Both the position numbers and the translations under genes were made by a program. Positions 53,769 to 61,212 of a stretch of DNA of 64,000 bases are shown here, one piece after another. This DNA is from Oceanihabitans gracilariae (GTDB lineage Bacteria > Bacteroidota > Bacteroidia > Flavobacteriales > Flavobacteriaceae), in assembly GCF_042684485.1 (NCBI RefSeq), contig NZ_JBHULM010000011.1, positions 186,001 to 250,000 of the forward strand, in the 5' to 3' direction. Positions within the stretch are counted from its first letter, which is position 1. Each line of letters begins with the position of its first letter. A model generated the notes under the pieces. The model was not told where the DNA came from and did no database searches. It saw only the letters and a list, made by a program, of their open reading frames with translations.

Positions 53769-54599
53769 TTATTTTTTTACAATTCTAAGTGTTTTAGAAC
53801 CTAAATCTGTATGGATTTTTGCAAGGTAAATTCCTGTTGCTAAATCACTAATATCATAATTAGATGCTGCATTAAAAGTTTTTGTTAATCTTCCAGTAAT
53901 ATTATATAGTGCTACACTTTGGATGGTTCTATTCGAAGTGATTTGAAAGCTGTTTGTTACAGGATTAGGATACAGACTAACACTGTTAACAGAATGAATC
54001 TCATCAACGCTTAAAGTGGCCGTTTTTTCGATAGAAATTTCTGAGAATCTAACTGTTGGTAGGCCTGCTGAAGTTTGGCTTTCTCTTAGTAATGAATTTA
54101 TATTTATAGTAATAGTTTTAGCAGTTGGAGTTAGCTCTACACCAGTTAAAACCACATTAAAATATTCTAACGAATTTCCTGTTGTAGCATCTGTAAGGTC
54201 AGAGAAAGTTTCTACTTGAACACCTGCTACGTCTACAGTTCCTGTTACGGAGTTTCCTTTTCTTTTTCTTAACGTAAGTGTTATGTTTGTATTTAAATTT
54301 GCGCTTGTTGTTTTTGCTGTAAAAGTTAGGGTTCCTTGAACATCATCCGTAGAAACAAAGGTTCCATCTAATTCTGGATCATTAGAATCCGATGAAATAG
54401 CGATATAAGCCCCATTAGTTGATACTGTTCCAGTTCCAGCTGTAATTGCACCTATAGCAGGGTCATTAAGGGCTTTATTTGTTCCTACTAAAAAATTTTC
54501 AGTGTCTATAGCATCGGTTACCATTGCTTCGCTGTTTTGTGCAGATGATAAAGTAATTGCTCCTAAAAAAGCAATTGTAAAAAGTAAAGTTTTTTTCAT
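53769..54599 (-). CDS. T9SS-secreted protein with a beta-sandwich domain
   Basis: A 276-residue secreted protein. Signal ends LSSAQ. Residues about 30-190 form one beta domain (TLRKRKGNSVTGTVDVAGV) that matches the middle domain of the 40157 lipoprotein. Residues about 200-276 are a T9SS sorting domain (VSLYPNPVTNSFQI, ending LRIVKK). No enzymatic motif is visible, so a glycan-binding role outside the cell is the best guess. It has its own regulon promoter and terminator. Confidence 0.6.
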   Translation of the reverse strand: MKKTLLFTIAFLGAITLSSAQNSEAMVTDAIDTENFLVGTNKALNDPAIGAITAGTGTVSTNGAYIAISSDSNDPELDGTFVSTDDVQGTLTFTAKTTSANLNTNITLTLRKRKGNSVTGTVDVAGVQVETFSDLTDATTGNSLEYFNVVLTGVELTPTAKTITININSLLRESQTSAGLPTVRFSEISIEKTATLSVDEIHSVNSVSLYPNPVTNSFQITSNRTIQSVALYNITGRLTKTFNAASNYDISDLATGIYLAKIHTDLGSKTLRIVKK

Positions 54600-54622
54600 A
54601 ATAAATGTTTTTTTGTGTTGTA

Positions 54623-54683
54623 TAAAGATAAGGATATAAAGTGATTTTTATTTACTCATTTCACCCAAAATCATACCTATTTC
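54623..54683 (-). promoter_or_regulatory. Regulon element plus promoter for the 53769 gene
   Basis: On the - strand GAAATAGGTA (core 54683-54676) and GAAATGAGTA (core 54662-54655) are 21 bp apart, followed by TATCTTTA at 54630-54623, 25 bp after the second core. Confidence 0.8.
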
Positions 54684-54802
54684 TTGCATTCTTTTTTATA
54701 AAAGCAAATTTCAACACCTAGAAACAGAGTGGCTTAAAAAAGCTACTTAAGGTTGTTTTGTAATTAAACATGTAAACATATGTATGTCGATAGGTAGAAA
54801 AC

Positions 54803-54845
54803 AAAAAAAAGTTCTTTGATGTTTTTTTTGCACCAAAGAACTTTA
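54803..54845 (-). terminator. Terminator hairpin after the 54871 gene
   Basis: AAAGTTCTTTG and CAAAGAACTTT form a perfect 11-bp stem; on the - strand it is followed by a T run. Confidence 0.8.
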
Positions 54846-54870
54846 ATAAGATTTGTTTGTAATTAAAATA

Positions 54871-56256
54871 TTATTGCTTTACAATTTTGATTGTTTTAAC
54901 CCCAAATTGTGTCTTGATATTTGCAATGTAAATTCCAGTTGCTAAATCACTAATATCATACGTATTTTCTTGAGTAAATGTTTTTATTAAACGACCAGTA
55001 ATATTATACACTTCTACAGTTTCAATGCTACTGTTAGTATCAATTTTAAAACTATTTTTTACTGGGTTTGGATATATACTAAAACTATTTAATTCAAAAT
55101 CATCTACAGATAAGGATCCTGCACTAGGAACCTGTAATGCATCGATGTAAAAAACAGCAGGATTTCCTTCTGTATCAATATTAACACCTTGATTAAAAAT
55201 AAGGTAAACTTCGTTGTAAATACCATCAGAGGTTAAACCAGCTTGATTACCAGCATCTGTTAAGTCTAAACTAACTTCATTCCATTGATTAGCAATTAAA
55301 TCTGTAGTACCATCTGTTTGTATTTGCGTACCAGCAGCTGCATTATATCTTGCACGAATTTTTAAATTAGGAGTTCCGTAAGCCACGTTACATTCCGGAT
55401 AAATTCTTACCGTTATTTTTCCATCTCCTTCATCGTATTTAAAACCACTTGTTGCTTGATCAAATTTAATTCCTGTAGTAGCATCTAAATCATTTCTTGT
55501 AAATTTTAAAACTGTAGGACTGCTATTACCATTAGTTGTAGGCGTTGGTTGAGAAGCTAAAACATCGGAACCTCCACCCCAGCCTTCTACTGTAGTATTA
55601 AAAGCATCAGGACTATTATTATAGTACCATTGGTTATCTGTAGCTAAAGTTGCTTCACTAGGAAGTGTTGTATAACTATTTTCAATATTCATTTCAATAT
55701 CATCAAAGTATAATGTTTCAATAGCAACGGCATTATTTGAAGGTATAATAAGTAATTTATCATAACCACCAGCACCATTAATTGTACCATCTGCATTATC
55801 AGGTAAAGAAGTTTCAGAATAGGTATAGTCTTCCCATTCTCCTCCTACTTTATTTGCAACAGGTAAATTTAAACGGCTACTTGCTCCAGTACCTAAGCTA
55901 GAATTATACATTCTAACAATCATTCTTCCAGAACCATCATTATTAGATCCTGCATTTGCTGTCCAAAAACGAAAACTAATTGAAAAATTAGTTCCTGCAG
56001 TAATACCTGCAGGCAGATCGAATGTAATATTATTGTTAGACGAATCTGAAGTAATACTAGATACGTTTATTGAAGTGTTTGGGTTGGCTACAGGATTAAC
56101 AGTATCTGGATTTGCTACAGATGTAACATAAACAGCATTTCCTGAAGGAACTGCATTCATTGTTACGCAATCATCTACAGAATGCCATGTATACGTTTGT
56201 GAAAACCCAATTAAGGAAACAAGGGTTAATGTTAAGGTTAGTAGTGTTTTTTTCAT
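54871..56256 (-). CDS. T9SS-secreted protein with two binding-like beta domains
   Basis: A 461-residue secreted protein. Signal ends GFSQ. Residues about 20-195 and about 205-375 form two beta-sandwich domains of the kind found in carbohydrate-binding modules; each ends with a conserved strand (LYFDDIEM and FYIDALQV). The C-terminal 75 residues are a T9SS sorting domain (FSIYPNPVKNSFKI, ending KTIKIVKQ), almost the same as in the 53769 protein, with TGRLIKTF and YDISDLATGIY shared. No catalytic motif is visible. Probably captures the glycan at the cell surface. Confidence 0.62.
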   Translation of the reverse strand: MKKTLLTLTLTLVSLIGFSQTYTWHSVDDCVTMNAVPSGNAVYVTSVANPDTVNPVANPNTSINVSSITSDSSNNNITFDLPAGITAGTNFSISFRFWTANAGSNNDGSGRMIVRMYNSSLGTGASSRLNLPVANKVGGEWEDYTYSETSLPDNADGTINGAGGYDKLLIIPSNNAVAIETLYFDDIEMNIENSYTTLPSEATLATDNQWYYNNSPDAFNTTVEGWGGGSDVLASQPTPTTNGNSSPTVLKFTRNDLDATTGIKFDQATSGFKYDEGDGKITVRIYPECNVAYGTPNLKIRARYNAAAGTQIQTDGTTDLIANQWNEVSLDLTDAGNQAGLTSDGIYNEVYLIFNQGVNIDTEGNPAVFYIDALQVPSAGSLSVDDFELNSFSIYPNPVKNSFKIDTNSSIETVEVYNITGRLIKTFTQENTYDISDLATGIYIANIKTQFGVKTIKIVKQ

Positions 56257-56292
56257 AATATGTTTGTTTATAAAGTTTTATAAAATGTTTTT

Positions 56293-56353
56293 CAAATTTA
56301 ATTATATAAAGACATTTGTTCTTGCTTAAATCAACCAAAAGCATTCTCATTTC
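56293..56353 (-). promoter_or_regulatory. Regulon element plus promoter for the 54871 gene
   Basis: On the - strand GAAATGAGAA (core 56353-56346) and GATTTAAGCAAG (core 56332-56325) are 21 bp apart, followed by a perfect -7 box TAAATTTG at 56300-56293, 25 bp after the second core. Confidence 0.85.
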
Positions 56354-56411
56354 TTGTAAAACAAACGCTTAACAACTTAAAATCAAATGTTTATAGTAAT
56401 TTCAAAGTGAA

Positions 56412-58325
56412 TTAATCATTACTTATAGCATAGTTAGAATATTTCTTTTTTGTTTTTTTAAGAGATTTAATAGGTGGTATTTCAGGGTAACTTACTAAAA
56501 AATTATGTGTATCTATTAGGTTTATGATATAATGGGTTGTTTCTTTAGGTAAAGAAACTGTTATAGTACCATTGGTATTTATTTTAGCTTCTGTTTTAAA
56601 CCATTCCTCATAACGATGTCCTCCATTGGTAGTATAAATTAAATTGGCTTTTACCACCTTAGCTCCATTTTCTTGATATTTAAAAGTAACTAGATTATTC
56701 TCTTTTGACGCAGACAATATTGTAGGAACTGTTTCTTTGTGCTCCATATCTTTTTTATAATATGGATTATAGGAAGGATAACTCGCATTCATTTCTGTTA
56801 AAATAGAAGTCAGCTGCTTATTCATTTCCTTAGTTTTTTCAGGATAAGATGTAGCTAAGTTATTAGCCTCTTCAATATCTACACGTTCTACTACTCCATT
56901 ATTAGAATTATATAATTTGTATAGCTCAAACTCTGGCGTGCCAGGATTATTTTTATAATCGTAATTTCTAATCAATTTATAATCACCTACACGCAATGTA
57001 CTTTGGTAGGATGCATGCGGAAAATGCCACATCATGGTAGTTCTTTCTTTTCCATTTTTATCTAAAACTAATTTAGAATTGGTAGGATCCTGTAATAATA
57101 AAGTAGATAAATCTGCACCATCTAAATGTTTATTTTCAGGTGTATCAACACCTAATAAAGATAGAATTGTAGGGTAAAAATCAAGTCCGTTAACCACAAC
57201 ATCAGACTGAACACCTTGCTTTATTCCAGGTCCAGAAATTAATAAAGGCACTCTTGTACCACCTTCTTTTGCATTAATCTTCCCTTTATCTAACGGAAAA
57301 TTATCGGTTACAATATCACCATGAGCTTTTTCCATTCCTCCATTATCAGAAGTAAAAATAATATAAGTGTTTTCGCTTAATTTATGTCCTGGCCAACGCG
57401 GATCATCGGTAGTTTCAAGGTAGTTAAGAACTTGACCTACATAATAATCTAACATTTCTACCATGGCACAGTAATACGGATTATTCTGTCCTTTTACATT
57501 CCAATGGTTAGGATCTGTTGGGTATGGAACTCCTAGTTTTTCGCAATATTTTTCAAAAAGTGCTTTGCTTCTTGTATGTATTGGCGCATGCACTAAAAAC
57601 GTAGCATAGTACAAGAAAAATGGATCTTGTTTATGTTCTTTTAAAAAGTTTAAAGCATCTTGACTATTTTGATGAAAAGGAAAACCGTTTTCATCTAATC
57701 GATAAGGATCTGAAGGATCTGTAGTTGCAAAATCTGTTAATCGATGTGGTTCTTGCGGACTAGTTGCACCACGATTTGCAGTTGTAACATCAAAACCTTG
57801 ATCTTCTGGTTGCGGATAGGCAAAATGATTAATAGCCATATGCCATTTTCCGGCATGTCCCGTAGTGTATCCTTTTTGCTGTAAGGCTCTTGCTAGTGTC
57901 ATTTCGTTTTCTGGCATACGTCCACTATACCAAGGATCCATAACGCGTTGTGTTTCTTTGTTAGCATAAACCGTAGGAGGCGCTCCACCAACAACATGTG
58001 TTTTTTGTGCTCTTGCTGGATGGGTTCCACTCATTATAGCACATCTACTAGGCGCACAAGTTGGCGCTGGAGAATACGCTTGCCAAAACTGTACTCCTTT
58101 TTTTGCTAATGCATCTATGTTTGGCGTTTCATAAGGCGAAGGTTCATCTATATCATATGCTTTTACATCTTGCCAACCCAAATCATCTGTAAGCAACAAT
58201 AGCACATTAGGTGCTGGCCTATCTGTATTTTGTGTTTTGTAATTTACTGTTTTAGGGTTTTGCGCATTACAGCTAAAACTTAAAACTCCTAAAATAATAC
58301 AGGTTATAATATATTTGAATTTCAT
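56412..58325 (-). CDS. S1 sulfatase, GWQD group, lipoprotein
   Basis: A 637-residue sulfatase with lipobox SFSC (Cys19), TDDLGWQD, Cys90 in CAPSR, GKWHMAINH and TSDNGGMEKAHG. It is the partner of the 45893 enzyme by sequence; the residues after the active-site His differ (MAINH against VGAAR). The C-terminal domain (NLVTFKYQENGAKVVKANLIY, then HNFLVSYPE) is followed by a Lys-rich stretch. The ATG at 58325 is preferred since it gives the lipoprotein signal directly; one at 58349 would add 8 residues. Transcribed alone from the region at 58412-58464. Confidence 0.92.
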   Translation of the reverse strand: MKFKYIITCIILGVLSFSCNAQNPKTVNYKTQNTDRPAPNVLLLLTDDLGWQDVKAYDIDEPSPYETPNIDALAKKGVQFWQAYSPAPTCAPSRCAIMSGTHPARAQKTHVVGGAPPTVYANKETQRVMDPWYSGRMPENEMTLARALQQKGYTTGHAGKWHMAINHFAYPQPEDQGFDVTTANRGATSPQEPHRLTDFATTDPSDPYRLDENGFPFHQNSQDALNFLKEHKQDPFFLYYATFLVHAPIHTRSKALFEKYCEKLGVPYPTDPNHWNVKGQNNPYYCAMVEMLDYYVGQVLNYLETTDDPRWPGHKLSENTYIIFTSDNGGMEKAHGDIVTDNFPLDKGKINAKEGGTRVPLLISGPGIKQGVQSDVVVNGLDFYPTILSLLGVDTPENKHLDGADLSTLLLQDPTNSKLVLDKNGKERTTMMWHFPHASYQSTLRVGDYKLIRNYDYKNNPGTPEFELYKLYNSNNGVVERVDIEEANNLATSYPEKTKEMNKQLTSILTEMNASYPSYNPYYKKDMEHKETVPTILSASKENNLVTFKYQENGAKVVKANLIYTTNGGHRYEEWFKTEAKINTNGTITVSLPKETTHYIINLIDTHNFLVSYPEIPPIKSLKKTKKKYSNYAISND

Positions 58326-58411
58326 TATAATTGCGTTAGATAAATACATGCTTTTATTGCTACTATTAATTATATCCTCTTTAAAAGGGTTCTTTTTCTG
58401 TGGCTAAGAAA

Positions 58412-58464
58412 CAAAACTATTTGGTCATTAAAACTCTTTTTTTCTCTCTAATTTTGCTTTAATC
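58412..58464 (-). promoter_or_regulatory. Variant regulon element plus promoter for the 56412 sulfatase
   Basis: GATTAAAGCAAA (core 58464-58457) is a strong half-site; 21 bp on there is only an A-rich core ending AG at 58436. A perfect -7 box TAGTTTTG lies at 58419-58412, which is 17 bp from that core but exactly 25 bp from another AG at 58445-58444 (TTAGAGAG). The site may hold overlapping half-sites. Confidence 0.5.
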
Positions 58465-58592
58465 CATCAATTAATACTTAGCTTACTATTGAAGTATCGT
58501 TATTTTTTCAACTTTTTATAAAAAAAAGAGCATGAAGTAATCTCGTAACCTCAACTTTATCACTAGTATTTTTTCCATATATTATTTAGGTG

Positions 58593-58653
58593 GATTACAG
58601 TAATAAACTAGTGGATTAGAGAAAGTACAACTGCGTTATTCTATTTATTTTTA
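58593..58653 (+). promoter_or_regulatory. Regulon element plus promoter for the 58816 gene
   Basis: Half-sites GATTACAGTAA (core ends 58600) and GATTAGAGAAAG (core ends 58621), 21 bp apart, then TATTTTTA at 58646-58653, 25 bp after the second core. The leader to the ATG at 58816 would be about 155 nt, longer than for any other member. Confidence 0.78.
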
Positions 58654-58815
58654 TAAAAAAAATTTAATTACCCTAAATATTTATTGACCTAAGCAATAAC
58701 GCTATTTAATTAATAATAGTTTAGTTAGAAAAAAGTAATCTATTCATTTTTGTTATTACAAAACTATAAATACGACTGTTATAATTATCTAACTAAATTA
58801 AATCATTTTACTGAT

Positions 58816-60297
58816 ATGAAAAACAATTTACACAAAGCACGACCTCTAAAGCAAAGAGCTTTTCTTTTTTATATTTTATTATGTATAGGTTCGTTCTCTT
58901 TTGCGCAAGTTGGTATAGGAAACTCTAATCCTCAAGCTACTCTAGATATTACAGCTTCTAATCAAGCTGCTCCCACTAATGCAGACGGTTTATTAATACC
59001 TAGAATTGATGCTTTTCCTGCTACAAACCCTACGGCTGCACAAGATGGAATGCTTGTGTATTTAACAACTACAGTTGGTTTAGACACAAAAGGCTTTTAT
59101 CATTGGGATCAAGCAACTACAAATTGGATTCGATTTTCAAGTATTGAAAAATTAAATGATCTTTCGGATGCAAAATCAGATGACGATGGAACAAATGATG
59201 GATCTTCTGTTTTTATTGGTATAGGAGCAGGACAAGGTGATGATGGTGATCATAATCAAAATGTTGCTGTTGGTTATAACGCATTAATGTCGAATATAAA
59301 TGGGGATGCTAATTCTGCTTTCGGATTTCAAGCTTTGAATTTAAATACAAGTTTAAACAACTCTGCTTTTGGTTTTAGAGCCTTAGCAACAAATAGCTCC
59401 GGACGAAGAAACTCTGCTTTTGGAAGAGGTGCTTTAGAAGCAAATACAACTGCAAATTTTAACACTGCTGTAGGAACACAAGCATTGACTAGCAATACTA
59501 TTGGAGATTACAATGTCGCTATAGGTGAATTGGCTTTGTCTAATAATGTAACTGGTTCTAGTAATACCGCAATTGGTAGAGAAGCATTAAATAATAATAC
59601 CACTGGACAAAATACTGCAGTTGGTTATCGTGCTTTATACCTTAATGAAGATGGCTTACAAAATACTAGTGTTGGTTTTGAGGCACTTAATAATAATGTT
59701 AGCAGTAATAATAATACTGCATTAGGATATGGTGCACTTAAACAAAATATCTCTGGTGGTAATACTGCTATTGGAGCATTAGCCGGAGCATTAATTGCAA
59801 ATGATGATGATACCTCAACCGCCAATGTGCTTATTGGTCAATTAACCGGTGAAGAATTAGATGGATTTAACAACGTTTTTATTGGGCAACAAGCTGGTCG
59901 ATTTACCACAGGAAATGAAAATGTGTTTTTAGGAAGACAAGCTGGCCGTAACAACAATGGTAGTTCTAACGTTTTTATTGGAAACAGAGCAGGTTTTAAT
60001 GGTGCTTGGGGTGCTGTTTCAAATACTTTATTAATTCAAAATGAAAATAGTGCTACACCATTGATTTATGGTGATTTTGGGAACGATAGAGTTGGAATAG
60101 ACAAAATAGCAACAACACATACCTTAGAAGTTAATGGTACAACAGAAGCTACACAGTATAAAGTTTCTGCTTTAAATACAGCTCCTGCTAGTAGTACAGC
60201 TCTTGGTGAAGAAGGAGAAATAAGAGTTACAGCAACACACATTTACGTTTGCATAGCAACTAACACATGGGTAAGAGCTGCCTTAACTACTTGGTAA
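58816..60297 (+). CDS. Repeat-rich surface protein, YadA-head-like
   Basis: A 493-residue exported protein. Signal ends SFAQ. After VGIGNSNPQATLDI and a domain with FYHWDQATTNWIRF come about 12-14 tandem repeats of roughly 20-24 residues, each like NTAxGxxAL (NSAFGFQAL, NTAVGTQAL, NTAIGREAL, NVFIGQQAG), from about residue 140 to 400. This pattern is that of YadA head repeats in trimeric adhesins and of related tail-fibre proteins. The end (VGIDKIATTHTLEVNGTTEA) resembles the start. No membrane anchor or T9SS tail is seen. The ATG at 58816 gives the signal peptide; 58750 would add 22 residues. Adhesion or a structural surface role is inferred. Confidence 0.65.
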   Translation: MKNNLHKARPLKQRAFLFYILLCIGSFSFAQVGIGNSNPQATLDITASNQAAPTNADGLLIPRIDAFPATNPTAAQDGMLVYLTTTVGLDTKGFYHWDQATTNWIRFSSIEKLNDLSDAKSDDDGTNDGSSVFIGIGAGQGDDGDHNQNVAVGYNALMSNINGDANSAFGFQALNLNTSLNNSAFGFRALATNSSGRRNSAFGRGALEANTTANFNTAVGTQALTSNTIGDYNVAIGELALSNNVTGSSNTAIGREALNNNTTGQNTAVGYRALYLNEDGLQNTSVGFEALNNNVSSNNNTALGYGALKQNISGGNTAIGALAGALIANDDDTSTANVLIGQLTGEELDGFNNVFIGQQAGRFTTGNENVFLGRQAGRNNNGSSNVFIGNRAGFNGAWGAVSNTLLIQNENSATPLIYGDFGNDRVGIDKIATTHTLEVNGTTEATQYKVSALNTAPASSTALGEEGEIRVTATHIYVCIATNTWVRAALTTW

Positions 60298-60426
60298 TTG
60301 AACGTAGCCTAAACACTTTGCCTTATATACATGCATTTTAAAAGGCAATAGCAACAATTTAAAATGGTATACACTACCTTTTTAAACTATAATTTAATAC
60401 GATAACAAACACGTAATACTAACTTT

Positions 60427-60456
60427 AAAATCTCAGCATATTGCTGAGATTTTTTT
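60427..60456 (+). terminator. Rho-independent terminator
   Basis: TCTCAGCA and TGCTGAGA pair around TAT, with AAAA before and a T run after. It closes the repeat-protein gene. Confidence 0.85.
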
Positions 60457-60612
60457 ATTTATTAATTCTAGGCAACAAACAATATACACTCTTAAACTTA
60501 CAGCGTGTTACTTAGTAGAGATAATAAAGCTACTTTTCTATATTAAAACACTATAATTTAACACTGTAAAGCATTATTTCGCTACAACAGGCATATTAGC
60601 TATATAAAACAA

Positions 60613-60654
60613 TAAGTCTCTTAAAAGTATTTATAGATACCTTTAAGAGACTTA
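60613..60654. repeat. Inverted repeat, long hairpin
   Basis: TAAGTCTCTTAAAAGTAT and ATACCTTTAAGAGACTTA pair at 17 of 18 positions around a 6-nt loop. There is no T run on either side. Possibly a terminator for the 60752 gene or an mRNA-end structure. Confidence 0.55.
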
Positions 60655-60751
60655 CTATATATAAGATGTTTTCTTAGTTACGCCTTAAAACTTTATCCTG
60701 TTTTTTACGTAATAATATGGAAGAAAATTCTATTGATTATTATAGAAGTTT

Positions 60752-61108
60752 TTAGTTTTTCTTTTTCTTCTTTTTACCTTTTTTATTCTTTTTAGCTGCC
60801 ATTTTTATTTCTTTAGCACGCTCTTTTCCAAAGGCTTCTTTTAAAGCCTTACCATATTTTTGGTTATTCGCTTTGCGTTTTGCTTTAAGCTCTTCAGAAC
60901 CTTTTTCATAAGTGTCATTAATTTCTAAAGTTGCTTTAGCATGTTCTGTATTTAATGCTACTAAAGTTTCTTTTTCTTCACTAGTAAGTGTTAATTTACT
61001 CTCTACTCTTGCGATATAAGATTCTACTTTTTTATCCACATCACTTTGAGCAAATACTGAACTTGAAAGTGCTATGCTAAATACTAGTAATAATATTGTT
61101 TTTTTCAT
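60752..61108 (-). CDS. Small periplasmic protein with Lys-rich tail
   Basis: A 118-residue protein with signal peptide ending VFAQ. The mature part is helical and charged (VESYIARVESKLTLTSEEKETLVALNTEH), faintly like Spy/CpxP-type periplasmic proteins with their LTxEQ-like element. The last 30 residues are strongly basic (AAKKNKKGKKKKKKN). No known function. It has a full regulon element upstream, so it is predicted to be expressed with the sulfatases. A basic periplasmic protein in a system importing polysulfated sugars could bind or buffer them; this is speculation. It lies 105 bp downstream of the regulator gene on the same strand. Confidence 0.7.
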   Translation of the reverse strand: MKKTILLLVFSIALSSSVFAQSDVDKKVESYIARVESKLTLTSEEKETLVALNTEHAKATLEINDTYEKGSEELKAKRKANNQKYGKALKEAFGKERAKEIKMAAKKNKKGKKKKKKN

Positions 61109-61149
61109 CTTGTTAAATGGGTTTAATATTAGTTAATAATTGTGAGTAA

Positions 61150-61210
61150 CAAACTTAAATAACTTAGTACGATATACTGTTCTTTAATTCATCATTTCGT
61201 TGCTAAAAAC
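61150..61210 (-). promoter_or_regulatory. Regulon element plus promoter for the small Lys-rich protein
   Basis: On the - strand GTTTTTAGCAAC (core 61210-61203) and AATTAAAGAACA (core 61189-61182) are 21 bp apart, followed by a perfect -7 box TAAGTTTG at 61157-61150, 25 bp after the second core. It starts 2 bp after the regulator stop codon. It is the closest match to the element at 16972. Confidence 0.82.
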
Positions 61211-61212
61211 TA

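Larger units (their letters stand above)
58326..58815. other. Divergent control region
   Basis: About 490 AT-rich bases between the divergent sulfatase and repeat-protein genes. It holds a - strand element (58412-58464) and a + strand element (58593-58653). No small gene is evident in the rest. Confidence 0.6.
60298..60751. other. Intergenic region with terminator and inverted repeat
   Basis: Between two convergent genes. It contains the terminator at 60427-60456 and the inverted repeat at 60613-60654. No coding frame of interest. Confidence 0.6.

Noticed and set aside
5813..58325. Carrageenan, agar or ulvan as target glycan
   Set aside because: No GH16, GH82, GH127/129-type, GH117 or polysaccharide-lyase genes were recognised, while two GH29 enzymes and a GH95-like enzyme point to fucose. 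Not excluded formally.
58377..58403. Another direct repeat (CACAG and AAAGAG) near the 56412 start
   Set aside because: AG cores are 21 bp apart, but the flanks do not fit the half-site pattern and there is no -7 box at the right distance.
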